57,665 nt of DNA from Laspinema palackyanum D2a (GCA_025370845.1 JAMXFF010000047.1:1-57665), one strand, 5' to 3'. Positions 26,916 through 35,486 are shown, numbered from the stretch's first letter. The notes: a model not told the origin generated them from the sequence alone. Translations and numbers: made by a program.

Positions 26916-27671
26916 ATGAGCCACGATTTAGCCACCCGCCTGAGAGAAGGAACCCAAAAGTCCCATACTGCTGCCGAAAATACAGCCTATATGAAATGCT
27001 TCCTCAAAGGGATTGTTGAGCGGGAGCCATTCCGCAAGTTGCTTGCCAATCTCTATTGGGTGTATCGGGTACTGGAAGAAGCGATGCGACAACACCAGGA
27101 TGATCCGGTAGTTGGACCGATGTATTTCCCGGAACTCAACCGCACGGCGAATCTGGAAAAAGACCTCGCCTTTTATTATGGAGAGAATTGGCAGAGTGAG
27201 ATTGTCCCCTTAAATGCCGGTCAAATTTATGTCGATCGCCTTCAGCACCTCGCAGATACTGACCCGGCACTGCTGATTGCTCATGCCTATACTCGCTATA
27301 TGGGAGACCTCTCCGGGGGTCAAAGTTTGAAAAAGATTATCCGATCGGCCCTTGATTTACCTGAGAATCAAGGCACATCCCTCCATGAATTTGAGGAAAT
27401 TCCCACCGTCGAAGCGCGACGAGCGTTTAAAGAGAAGTATCGGGATGCTTTGAATTCCTTGCCTGTGGATGAGGCAACCATTGAACGGATTGTGGAAGAA
27501 GCGAACTATGCGTTTCACCTGAATCGAGATGTGGTGCATGAGTTGGAAGATGATGTCAAAGCGGCGATCGGGGATCATGTTTTTGAGTTGCTCACGAAGC
27601 AGGATAAACCGGGAAGTACCGAGAGACATTCTCGCCATTCTGCATCGATACCGGCAGAAGTAGGTGCTTGA
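26916..27671 (+). CDS. ho: Heme oxygenase (biliverdin-producing)
   Basis: Opens heme to biliverdin, CO and iron with ferredoxin as electron donor, the first step of phycobilin synthesis. The 251-residue protein starts MSHDLATRLREGTQKSH, with the proximal heme-ligand histidine in KSHTAAENT. The distal helix appears as YMGDLSGGQSLKKI. I chose the ATG at 26916, which has AAAGGAAAAAGG upstream; the frame is open back to a TTG at 26853. It lies upstream of hemN and divergent from acsF, matching the ho2 arrangement, though isoform 1 cannot be excluded. Confidence 0.95.
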   Translation: MSHDLATRLREGTQKSHTAAENTAYMKCFLKGIVEREPFRKLLANLYWVYRVLEEAMRQHQDDPVVGPMYFPELNRTANLEKDLAFYYGENWQSEIVPLNAGQIYVDRLQHLADTDPALLIAHAYTRYMGDLSGGQSLKKIIRSALDLPENQGTSLHEFEEIPTVEARRAFKEKYRDALNSLPVDEATIERIVEEANYAFHLNRDVVHELEDDVKAAIGDHVFELLTKQDKPGSTERHSRHSASIPAEVGA

Positions 27672-27681
27672 TTTTCAAATT

Positions 27682-27844
27682 CTCGTGACGTGGCTCTGCC
27701 GCGTCACGAACTCTGGAGGCTCTGCCTCCAGTCCGGGAGCAAGGGCTTAATCTGCCAATTGTGCTGGTTACAGCCTCTTTGTGAGGAGAGCTACAGGCGG
27801 CAGAGCCGCAAAGAATGCGTGACGCGGCAGAGCCACGTCACGAG
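27682..27844. mobile_element. 163-bp MITE-like element with 27-bp terminal inverted repeats
   Basis: CTCGTGACGTGGCTCTGCC plus eight further bases (27682-27708) has its exact reverse complement at 27818-27844. Inside are two more hairpins with the same GGC-TCT-GCC or GGC-AGA-GCC heart: CTGGAGGCTCTGCCTCCAG (27713-27731) and GCGGCAGAGCCGC (27797-27809). It begins 11 bases after the ho stop codon. There is no coding capacity, so any movement would need a helper enzyme supplied elsewhere. Confidence 0.7.
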
Positions 27845-27845
27845 G

Positions 27846-27990
27846 AACCCCACCCTAGCCCTCCCCTTGCTAAGGGGAGGGGACCGGAAAGAACCCCACC
27901 CTAGCCCTCCCCTTGGTAAGGGGAGGGGACCGGAGGGAAAGAACCCCACCCTAGCCCTCCCCTTGGTAAGGGGAGGGGACCGGAGGGAGA
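27846..27990. repeat. Three direct copies of the CTCCCCTT-AAGGGGAG repeat
   Basis: Three direct copies of ACCCCACCCTAGCCCTCCCC followed by TTGSTAAGGGGAGGGGACCGG lie between the MITE-like element and hemN, at a spacing of 51-55 bases. They belong to the family at 1-290 and 10970-11375; loops here read TTGCTAA and TTGGTAA. Confidence 0.92.
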
Positions 27991-28031
27991 GATGTTGAGC
28001 CATTGAGTTGTAAACGCTACCTAAACTATTC

Positions 28032-29429
28032 ATGAACGCTTTAATTTCTACCGTTGAATTTGATGCTGATTTGTTGAAAAAATATGACCGCCCGGTGCCG
28101 CGCTATACTAGCTATCCACCGGCGACGGAATTGAAACCTGAGTTTGAAGAAGTAGGGTTTAGAGCGTCTATTGCAGTTAGTAACTATAAGAAAACTCCCC
28201 TCTCGCTGTACTGTCATATTCCCTTTTGTGAAACGCCTTGTTATTTTTGTGGGTGCAATACTATCATCACTCAGCGGAAAACTTTGGCTGAACCTTATCT
28301 GGAGTATTTGACTCGTCACATTCGGGCAATGGCGGAATTGGTAGATACCAGCCGTTTGGTGAATCAAATGCACTGGGGGGGAGGGACGCCGAATTATTTA
28401 TCCCTTCCTCAAGTGGATCAGTTGTGGAATACGATTAATCGGTATTTCCGATTTGAGGAAAATGCGGAAGTTTCCATTGAGGTGAATCCCCGGTTTTTAG
28501 ATAAAAACTATCTGTTGTTTTTAAAAGATTTGGGATTTAACCGGATTAGCTTTGGGATTCAAGATTTTAATCCAAAAGTGCAGAAAGCGGTGAATCGGAT
28601 TCAGCCGGAAGCGATGCTGTTTCAGGTGATGGATTGGGTGCGGGATGCGGGATTTGAGAGTGTGAATGTAGACCTGATTTATGGGTTGCCGTTTCAAACT
28701 TTGGAGACGTTCCGGGATACGATTTATAAAACCACGCAACTGGATCCGGACAGAATTGCGGTGTTTAATTTCGCTTATGTACCTTGGTTAAAACCTGTGC
28801 AGCGATTGATTCCGGAGGAGGCACTGCCTCCGGCATCGGAAAAGATGGATATCTTAAAGATGGCGATCGAGGATTTAGGGGCAGCGGATTATCAGTTTAT
28901 TGGCATGGATCATTTTGCCAAACCCAATGATGAGTTAGCCATTGCCCAACGGGAGGGCCAACTCCATCGGAACTTCCAGGGCTATACCACCAAACCGGAA
29001 TCGGATTTAATTGGGTTGGGGATGACTTCCATTAGTATGCTCCATGATGTCTATACCCAAAATCACAAACGCTTGAAAGACTACTATCAAGCAATTGATT
29101 CTCATCAGTTACCGATTGAAAAAGGGGTGCTCCTGAGTGCCGAGGACATCCTGCGGCGCATGGTGATTATGGAGTTGATGTGCCAATTTGAACTGTCAAA
29201 GAATGAATTTGAGCAAAAATATCATCTCAAATTCGATTGCGATTTTGATGAGTATTTTGCAGCAGAGCAAGTGGAGTTGCATCAGCTAGAAGCCGATGGA
29301 TTAGTTCGCTTATCTCCTAATCACATCGAAGTAACGCCAGCAGGACGGTTGCTGGTTCGGAATGTGGCTGCGGTTTTTGATACTTATCTGAGCCAGAAAG
29401 CAGTGAATAGTTTCTCTAAAGCAATTTAG
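28032..29429 (+). CDS. hemN: Oxygen-independent coproporphyrinogen III oxidase HemN
   Basis: Radical SAM enzyme that converts coproporphyrinogen III to protoporphyrinogen IX without O2. The 465 residues fit the true HemN length. The [4Fe-4S] motif is C66-x3-C70-x2-C73 (HIPFCETPCYFCGC), and the N-terminal DRPVPRYTSYP, which distinguishes true HemN from HemW, is present. MHWGGGTPNYL and the C-terminal HemN_C domain follow. It is downstream of ho across 360 bases of repeats. With acsF and ho it forms the low-oxygen tetrapyrrole set. Identity is secure; operon status with ho is inferred. Confidence 0.96.
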   Translation: MNALISTVEFDADLLKKYDRPVPRYTSYPPATELKPEFEEVGFRASIAVSNYKKTPLSLYCHIPFCETPCYFCGCNTIITQRKTLAEPYLEYLTRHIRAMAELVDTSRLVNQMHWGGGTPNYLSLPQVDQLWNTINRYFRFEENAEVSIEVNPRFLDKNYLLFLKDLGFNRISFGIQDFNPKVQKAVNRIQPEAMLFQVMDWVRDAGFESVNVDLIYGLPFQTLETFRDTIYKTTQLDPDRIAVFNFAYVPWLKPVQRLIPEEALPPASEKMDILKMAIEDLGAADYQFIGMDHFAKPNDELAIAQREGQLHRNFQGYTTKPESDLIGLGMTSISMLHDVYTQNHKRLKDYYQAIDSHQLPIEKGVLLSAEDILRRMVIMELMCQFELSKNEFEQKYHLKFDCDFDEYFAAEQVELHQLEADGLVRLSPNHIEVTPAGRLLVRNVAAVFDTYLSQKAVNSFSKAI

Positions 29430-29437
29430 AGCAAGCT

Positions 29438-29650
29438 CAACACCGGCGGGGGATAAATCCCCCGCCTAATAGCTAAAGTCGGTTTCAACCGACTGAAAGT
29501 TGCAACACCCGGCGGGGGTTAAAACAATTGGCAGCCTAAGAGCTGCGAGTCGGTTGAAACCGACTGAAAGTCTTATGAGGTGATGTTTTTAGTCGTCTTT
29601 AGACGACTTTAGCTATTAGGCGGGGGATTTATCCCCCGCCGGTTGTTGCC
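29438..29650. repeat. Compound hairpin repeat behind hemN
   Basis: A nested inverted structure of about 210 bases. Hairpins on the way in are GGCGGGGGATAAATCCCCC.. (29445-29466) and GTCGGTTTCAACCGAC (29478-29493). On the way out they are GTCGTCTTTAGACGAC (29592-29607) and GGCGGGGGATTTATCCCCC.. near 29620. The joining motif is CTAATAGCTAAAGTCG or its complement. Arms differ between copies by paired changes. The same family fills 35091-35486, 37143-37385 and 38819-39147. Confidence 0.93.
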
Positions 29651-29701
29651 CTTGAGGGTGCAAGCTTTTGGTGAAATTATTGTGTGGTTGAGGAAGTGTG
29701 T

Positions 29702-30553
29702 ATGCAGTTAGAATCCATCCCAAATTCTCCGGAAAATAAATCCCCAGTTAATTGGGTAATTACGGCATTTTTTATCGCCATTCATGGACTAGCTTTATTA
29801 GCACCCTGGTGTTTTTCCTGGTCCGCATTAGGGGTGATGTTATTACTGCACTGGTTTTTGGGAAGTATTGGCATTTGTTTGGGCTATCATCGCCTATTAA
29901 GTCATCGCAGTTTTCAAGTTTCCAAATGGCTAGAATATACGATCGCCCTCGTCGGTGCATCGGCACTCCAAGGCGGACCCATTTTTTGGACTGCCGGACA
30001 TCGGTTACATCATGCCTATACCGAAGATGAAATCAAAGACCCCTATTCAGCACGGAAGGGCTTTTGGTGGAGTCATCTCCTCTGGATGATTTATCCCCGT
30101 CCCGAATTTTTCAACAAAGAATTGTATAATCGATTCGCTCCAGATTTAGCTCGGGATCCGTTCTACTGTTGGCTCGATCGCTACTCTCTATTGATGCAAG
30201 TTCCCTTAGCAGTTGTCCTGTATCTCTTAGGCGGTTGGCCCTTTATCGTCTATGGCGTATTTGTGCGAATTGTGCTGCTGTGGCATAGCACTTGGCTGAT
30301 TAACTCGGTTACCCATCTATGGGGATACAAAACCTTTCCCACAGAAGATAATTCCCGGAATCTCTGGTGGGCGGCAATTTTCACCTATGGCGAAGGATGG
30401 CATAATAATCATCATGCTTATCCCAACGTTGCCAAAGCCGGTTGGCGGTGGTGGGAATTGGATATGACTTGGTGGGCGATTTGGCTTTTAAAAACCGTGG
30501 GGTTAGCTAAAAAAGTGGTGATGCCTCCGGCAAATAAAGCTACCCAGGGGTAA
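29702..30553 (+). CDS. desC: Delta-9 acyl-lipid desaturase
   Basis: Membrane diiron desaturase that introduces the first double bond into membrane fatty acids using O2 and ferredoxin. The 283-residue protein has the three histidine boxes HRLLSHR (H63-H69), HRLHH (about 103-107) and HNNHH (about 240), in hydrophobic surroundings. The ATG at 29702 has GAGGA 8 bases upstream and is preferred over an in-frame GTG at 29684. It is preceded by a hairpin repeat block and followed by a two-state hairpin region. Other des genes are not in the window, so substrate position (delta-9) rests on family resemblance. Confidence 0.9.
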   Translation: MQLESIPNSPENKSPVNWVITAFFIAIHGLALLAPWCFSWSALGVMLLLHWFLGSIGICLGYHRLLSHRSFQVSKWLEYTIALVGASALQGGPIFWTAGHRLHHAYTEDEIKDPYSARKGFWWSHLLWMIYPRPEFFNKELYNRFAPDLARDPFYCWLDRYSLLMQVPLAVVLYLLGGWPFIVYGVFVRIVLLWHSTWLINSVTHLWGYKTFPTEDNSRNLWWAAIFTYGEGWHNNHHAYPNVAKAGWRWWELDMTWWAIWLLKTVGLAKKVVMPPANKATQG

Positions 30554-30577
30554 ATTTGAGCGATCGGTGACGATCCC

Positions 30578-30652
30578 CTAACTCACCCTGGATTTTGCCC
30601 TATTCCGTTGGGGACAAGTTAGGGTGAGTTAGACCCTAACTTGTTTTCTCTC
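30578..30652 (+). terminator. Terminator with an alternative hairpin behind desC
   Basis: ACAAGTTAGGGT (30614-30625) pairs with ACCCTAACTTGT (30633-30644) in a perfect 12-base stem followed by TTTCTCTC, a good terminator. CTAACTCACCCT (30578-30589) can instead pair with AGGGTGAGTTAG (30621-30632). The two stems share 30621-30625, so they exclude each other, as in an attenuator. The rest of the gap to 30982 shows no gene. Confidence 0.7.
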
Positions 30653-30982
30653 TAAGGGAAGCGTAGCTAGGCTGAGTCCTGTCAGTCGTCACCCTTCAGG
30701 CTGTTTTTTAAAGACGACTTACTGCTCAATAAGTTCTGCTGTAATCTACTGCCAAACAAGGTGTTTGGGAATAAAGCTGTGCTTACTATTTTACCCACAT
30801 TATTGTCTGCTTTCTTGAGTAGTTATGTAACAGTTGTGCAAATTTTAAGTAGAAAAAATCAACCCGGAAGTTACTCCTTTAGTCAGAGAGCAAAGGTCCT
30901 TCCCCTGGGAGAGGGCATTGGAAATTGAGGCGTTTAAAATGAATAGGCATCCAAACCCGCCTTTGCATTTTCCGACTTAGTT

Positions 30983-32134
30983 ATGAAAGTTCCAACTCAT
31001 CCCCTGACGTTGATGATAGCTATTTATCAGCGCGTGATTCCGGCTGTTCATGTTCACTGGAATCACTGGAAAACCCTGGCTAAAAACATCCCCAATCTTG
31101 AATTGAGGAAACAAGCTCTCATGAGTCTGGAAACTAAAAGATTCCATTGTGAAGGGGGAGCAATTTATGGGGTACTCGCTAAAAATAAGTGTCATCTAAT
31201 CATTAAATTTATTGTGGGGTATCAAACCCTTTGTGATTATTTAGATAATTTATGCGATCGCAGCACCTCCCTCGACCCTCAAGATTTTAGGGCGCTTCAC
31301 GAATCCATCTTCGATGCTTTGCACCCTGGAGCAGAAACCCGAAACTACTATCGGTTTCGGAAAGAGCAAGAGGATGGCGGTTATTTGAATCAACTGGTGA
31401 AGAATTGCCAAGATGTATTACAAGAAATTCCGGCCTATCCTAAAATTGCTTCAACCCTTCAAGAATTAGCGAGCTATTATTGTGATTTGCAAGTTCACAA
31501 ACACGTTAGAGTTGAGGAGCGTGTACCCCGACTAAAAAGGTGGTTTCACTTACACGAAAATGAGCTTCCCCAGATGCAGTGGTTTGAGTTCTCCGCCTGT
31601 GCGGGTTCGACGTTGGGGATTTTTTCTCTGGTGAGCTATGCCTGTAATGAAGGCTACTCAGACGGGTTAACTCAGCGAGTCAAAGCTGGATATTTTCCCT
31701 GGGTACAAGGGCTGCATATCTTGCTGGATTACTTAATCGATAGAGAGGAAGATAGGCTGGGTGGAGATTTGAATTTTTGTTTTTATTACAAAAATATCGA
31801 GAAAATGAGAGAACGATTGGCGCATTTTTTATCCAAAGCTAATAAAAGTGTGGCTCAGTTGCCAGAACCCAAATTTCATTTGATGATTAATCAAGCCTTA
31901 CTCGGAATCTATCTCGCCGATCGCAAAGCTACTGAGGATGAAGAAACACAAGCGATCGCCAAGCATCTTCTCCGCTTAGGCGGATGTGGGGCGTTCTTTT
32001 TCTTCCTGAATGGTCGGTTAATGGCGAAACTTCGCCAAGTCATGTTAGGAGGGCAAGGGCAACCAGATCCGCAGAAAATTTTCCCGCCTTTAGAACAGAA
32101 AGCCGCCAGCCTCAAGGATTCTGTGTTGGAGTAG
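30983..32134 (+). CDS. DUF2600 (YtpB-type) large terpene synthase
   Basis: A 383-residue soluble protein of the family founded by Bacillus subtilis YtpB (tetraprenyl-beta-curcumene synthase), all-helical class IB terpene synthases. The two Asp-rich metal sites are clear: DYLDNLCDRST (residues 85-95) and DYLIDREED (about 249-257). The N-terminus with ALMSLETKRFHCEGGA is also typical. Its substrate may be a long-chain polyprenyl diphosphate, but the product cannot be read. No other terpene gene is adjacent; desC lies upstream and cobJ is convergent. I know the family mainly from Bacillales, so a cyanobacterial member is of interest. Confidence 0.85.
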   Translation: MKVPTHPLTLMIAIYQRVIPAVHVHWNHWKTLAKNIPNLELRKQALMSLETKRFHCEGGAIYGVLAKNKCHLIIKFIVGYQTLCDYLDNLCDRSTSLDPQDFRALHESIFDALHPGAETRNYYRFRKEQEDGGYLNQLVKNCQDVLQEIPAYPKIASTLQELASYYCDLQVHKHVRVEERVPRLKRWFHLHENELPQMQWFEFSACAGSTLGIFSLVSYACNEGYSDGLTQRVKAGYFPWVQGLHILLDYLIDREEDRLGGDLNFCFYYKNIEKMRERLAHFLSKANKSVAQLPEPKFHLMINQALLGIYLADRKATEDEETQAIAKHLLRLGGCGAFFFFLNGRLMAKLRQVMLGGQGQPDPQKIFPPLEQKAASLKDSVLE

Positions 32135-32219
32135 CCGGGGTTGTTTTTAGCATGAGTACATCTATAGCGACCCTAAATCATTTTGACATCTGTTGCTGTA
32201 ACAACCGAATGGGGATGAT

Positions 32220-33656
32220 TTATGTTTGGAAATTCCCATAATGTCGCGGCGTGTAAACCCATTGTTTGCCGGTTTGCTGTTGTACAATGCGAGTTTTACT
32301 AGAGCCAATCAACACCACCGTTCGCATATCCGCATCACTGCTGGCCAATTCTCCTAGGGATTTAACCGTCACCGTTTGTCCGGGGCGGCCCAGATTCCGG
32401 GCTAAAATTACAGGAGTCTGGACCGATCGCCACTGTAATAAAATCTCTGTAGCCTTTTCCAGTTGCCAAGTGCGCTGTTTCGAGACCGGATTATAGAAGG
32501 CGATCGCAAAATCTGCCTGTGCTGCTGCGGCAATCCGTCCGGCGATCGCCTCCCAAGATTTGAGAATATCCGAGAGGGAAATCACACAAAAATCATGGCC
32601 GAGGGGAGCACCCACCTGGGCCGCTGCCGCTTGCATGGCGGAAATTCCTGGATAAACCTGAATCTCAATCGACTCCCACTCCGGTTGAGCAGATTGCTCT
32701 AGCACCTCAAAAACCGCCGCCGCCATCCCATAAATCCCCGGATCCCCAGATGAAATCACCGCCACCGTTCGTCCGGTAGCGGCTAAATCCAAGGCAGCAC
32801 GAGCGCGATCGAGTTCAACCCGATTATCCGATTCATGGCGGATGGTGGAGGGTTTTCGCCACAGTTCCACCAGATCCAGATAAGTTTTATACCCCACCCA
32901 ATCTGTTGCCGCTTGCAGCATCTCCTTCACCTCCGGGGACATCCAAGCGCTTGAACCCGGACCCGTGCCAATAATTGCCAGCTTTCCGGGGGAGGTGGGG
33001 TGGGAGGGATTGAACCGATAGACCAAACAATCGGGACCCGGACTGGACATCACCCCCTCCCGATTCTGAGACAGAATTTCAATTCTCAGGGTGTTGTCCC
33101 CCGCCTCGGATTCTGGGACAATCGGCAAACGACTCTGGGCAATCCAGGGCGCTTCCCCAATCAGTTGAACCCTTGCTCCCCCCAGTAAATTGGCAATAAA
33201 CGTTTTAGCATCATCGGGATTGACTAACTCGTATCCGGGCGGGGGTGATAAGAGGGTGGTTTGAAAGCGCAGTTCCCCGGTGGTGGTAATCGCCGGTGCC
33301 ACTTGCAAAACCCCAGCAATTTGCCTTGCTAGATGATTCACCCCCTGCAATCCGCCCAACAGCGGGACCACCGCACTGCCATCCTCGGCGATCGCCAGCA
33401 CCGGAGGTTCCTGCCACTTATTGCTCAGGAGGGGGGCGATCGTGCGAATCAAAATCCCTGCCGCACAAACCCCCAAGATGGGAGTACCCGTTTGAAACAA
33501 TTCCCGCACCGTTTCCCCAAAATTATCGTAGGTTTGATCCGCCGATTGGGTGCGAGTTGCTAATCCATAAATCATCGCTTCGGGAATAGCAGTTTGAATC
33601 TGACGAGCAACGGGAAGACTCGCTTCTCCCAAAATGACGATCGCCGGGGCATTCAT
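32220..33656 (-). CDS. cobJ: CbiG-CobJ fusion (precorrin-3B C17-methyltransferase)
   Basis: A two-domain cobalamin enzyme of 478 residues. The N-terminal part (about 1-215) is CbiG-like (GVCAAGILIRTIAPLL, AVVPLLGGLQGVNHLA). The C-terminal part is the SAM-dependent CobJ/CbiH methyltransferase that contracts the corrin ring, with AIIGTGPGSSAWMSPEV, AVISSGDPGIYGMAA and FAIAFYNPVSKQR. The ATG at 33656 has AAGGAG 9 bases upstream and is preferred over the ATG at 33677. It lies 31 bases after cobI in the run cobH-cobI-cobJ. The fusion is common in cyanobacteria. Confidence 0.95.
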   Translation of the reverse strand: MNAPAIVILGEASLPVARQIQTAIPEAMIYGLATRTQSADQTYDNFGETVRELFQTGTPILGVCAAGILIRTIAPLLSNKWQEPPVLAIAEDGSAVVPLLGGLQGVNHLARQIAGVLQVAPAITTTGELRFQTTLLSPPPGYELVNPDDAKTFIANLLGGARVQLIGEAPWIAQSRLPIVPESEAGDNTLRIEILSQNREGVMSSPGPDCLVYRFNPSHPTSPGKLAIIGTGPGSSAWMSPEVKEMLQAATDWVGYKTYLDLVELWRKPSTIRHESDNRVELDRARAALDLAATGRTVAVISSGDPGIYGMAAAVFEVLEQSAQPEWESIEIQVYPGISAMQAAAAQVGAPLGHDFCVISLSDILKSWEAIAGRIAAAAQADFAIAFYNPVSKQRTWQLEKATEILLQWRSVQTPVILARNLGRPGQTVTVKSLGELASSDADMRTVVLIGSSKTRIVQQQTGKQWVYTPRHYGNFQT

Positions 33657-33687
33657 GGATAATTGCTCCTTGAGCATGGATAATGGA

Positions 33688-34389
33688 TTACTGGGGTTGA
33701 GTTTGGCTGGGAATCAGAATCAGTGCCCAGTAAGGCACCTCGGCGGGGTCGAGTTCCGTAATTGGCACAATCCGCTGATTCGGTTGAGTCGCCCGTTCGA
33801 TGTAAAGGGCGCGATCGAGTAATCCTAATTCATCGAGGATGGTGCGAACTTTGGCAAAGTGTCTCCCCAGCTTGATGATGACTGCTGCATCTGCCACGGC
33901 GAGGCGATCGCGCAAAGTCTCCGCATCCAGAGTTGCTGGCATAATGCTCAAGACATCATTGCGGAAGGTAATCGGCGCACCCAACATCGCCGCACTCGCC
34001 ATCGTCGAAGAAATTCCCGGCACCACTTCCGTGGGAAAGCGCGGTGCTAACCGTTGAAACAGGTACATAAATGAGCCATATAACATCGGTTCTCCTTCAC
34101 AGAGCACCGCCACATCTTGCCCTGCGGCGAGGTGTTCGGCAATTTTTTCCGCCGCGCGATCGTAATGGGGTTGAGACGATCGCTCCACACTAAAGGGCAA
34201 AGGCATGGGAATTTCAATCTGGTCAGGACGGATGAAGTCCGCCACGATCGCCCGGGCCAATACTTTGCCATTCTCTAGGGTAGGATAGGCAATCACCGGC
34301 ACAGTCGTCAAGATGCGGTGGGCTTTGAGGGTGAGGAGTTCCGGGTCTCCTGGACCAATGCCCAAACCATAGAGTTTACCTGTATTCAA
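33688..34389 (-). CDS. cobI: Precorrin-2 C20-methyltransferase
   Basis: SAM-dependent methyltransferase that methylates C20 of precorrin-2, the entry to the corrin branch. The 233 residues show the family motifs YGLGIGPGDPELLTLKA at the N-terminus, CEGEPMLYGSFMYLF and VVPGISSTMASAAMLG. Its start overlaps the cobH stop by four bases (ATGA), so the genes are translationally coupled, and cobJ follows after 31 bases. Confidence 0.96.
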   Translation of the reverse strand: MNTGKLYGLGIGPGDPELLTLKAHRILTTVPVIAYPTLENGKVLARAIVADFIRPDQIEIPMPLPFSVERSSQPHYDRAAEKIAEHLAAGQDVAVLCEGEPMLYGSFMYLFQRLAPRFPTEVVPGISSTMASAAMLGAPITFRNDVLSIMPATLDAETLRDRLAVADAAVIIKLGRHFAKVRTILDELGLLDRALYIERATQPNQRIVPITELDPAEVPYWALILIPSQTQPQ

Positions 34390-35015
34390 AGTTCATTCTC
34401 CTTTGCTAACGCATTCACTGCCGCCGCTGCGATCGCACTCCCCCCCCGCCGACCTTGCAGGGTCATAAAGGGGACGCCGCGACTATTGGCCGCCAGTTCC
34501 GCCTTCGATTCGGCAGCACCCACAAATCCCACGGGAAACCCTAGAATCAAGGCCGGTTTAGGAAATCCCTGATCCAATCTTTCCAGGAGATAAAACAGGG
34601 CAGTGGGGGCATTCCCGATCGCCACCACCGCATTTTCCATAAGGGGTATCCACCGTTCGATCGCCGCCGCCGATCGCGTGTTCTCGATGCGTCTGGCTAT
34701 CTCTGGCACTTCAGGCTCATTCAGGGTACAAATCACCGGATTGTTAGCGGGTAATCGTTTCCGGGTAATCCCATTCGCCACCATTTGCGAATCGCATAAA
34801 ATCGGCGCACCCCCCTGCAACGCCCCTCGTCCCACCCGCACCGCATCCTCGGATGCCTGCAAATCCGCGACAATATCCGTCATCCCGCAGGCATGGATTA
34901 ACCGCACCGCCACATGAGCCAAATCATCCGGCAATCGTTCTAAATCAGCCTCGGCACGAATGATGGCAAAAGATTGACGGTAGATGTCCTCCCCATTGCG
35001 AATATAATCCATCAT
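34386..35015 (-). CDS. cobH: Precorrin-8X methylmutase
   Basis: Moves a methyl group from C11 to C12 to give hydrogenobyrinic acid (or the cobalt form). The 209-residue protein carries the family segments DYIRNGEDIYRQSF, VAVRLIHACGMTDI with the catalytic histidine, ILCDSQMVANGI, and VGFVGAAESK. It is the first gene of cobH-cobI-cobJ. Its promoter must be in or beside the hairpin-repeat block at 35091-35486, or it is read through from cobG. Confidence 0.96.
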   Translation of the reverse strand: MMDYIRNGEDIYRQSFAIIRAEADLERLPDDLAHVAVRLIHACGMTDIVADLQASEDAVRVGRGALQGGAPILCDSQMVANGITRKRLPANNPVICTLNEPEVPEIARRIENTRSAAAIERWIPLMENAVVAIGNAPTALFYLLERLDQGFPKPALILGFPVGFVGAAESKAELAANSRGVPFMTLQGRRGGSAIAAAAVNALAKENEL

Positions 35016-35090
35016 GCAATTTCTAATCTCATCCCCTTCTCAACAGTAAAGCCCGCCATCATACCAAATCTGGCTATCAAAAGCACCACC

Positions 35091-35486
35091 CTCAACACCT
35101 GCGGGGGGCGGGGGTTAAAACCCCCGCCTCATAGCTAAAGTCGGTTAAACCCGACTGCAAGTCTTACCTCAACACCGGCGGGGGTTAAAACCCCCGCCTC
35201 ATAGCTAAAGTCGGTTAAAACCGACTGCAAGTCTTACCCTTGGGTGTTTTCAGTCGGTTTCAACCGACTTTAGCTGTTAGGCGGGGGTTTTAACCCCCTG
35301 CAAGTCTTACCCTTGGGTGTTTTCAGTCGGTTTCAACCGACTTTAGCTGTTAGGCGGGGGTTTTAACCCCCGCCGGTTGTTGCTTTCAGTCGGTTTCAAC
35401 CGACTTTAGCTGTTAGGCGGGGGTTTTAACCCCCGCCGGTTGTTGCGGTTAGGCGCTTAGGCAGGGTTTTAACCCCCCCCGGTTTT
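35091..35486. repeat. Array of compound hairpin repeats between cobG and cobH
   Basis: The whole 490-base gap is filled by about five partial copies of the 29438 family. The first two point one way (CGGCGGGGGTTAAAACCCCC..., then CTCATAGCTAAAGTCGG...) and the last three the other way (GTCGGTTTCAACCGAC, then TTTAGCTGTTAGG and GGCGGGGGTTTTAACCCCC..). Copies are joined by AAGTCTTACC and TTGGGTGTTTTCAGTC. One hairpin (GTCGGTTAAACCCGAC) has a mismatch. No gene is supported. Confidence 0.93.

Noticed and set aside
29478-29493. Repeat hairpins with GGTTTCAACC and GTTCAAAC cores considered as tRNA T-arms
   Set aside because: No acceptor stem, anticodon arm or D-arm can be placed around them. No tRNA was found anywhere in the window.
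35091-35486. Regular palindromic repeats considered as a CRISPR array
   Set aside because: Units occur in both orientations, spacers are not unique or of constant length, and no cas gene is nearby.
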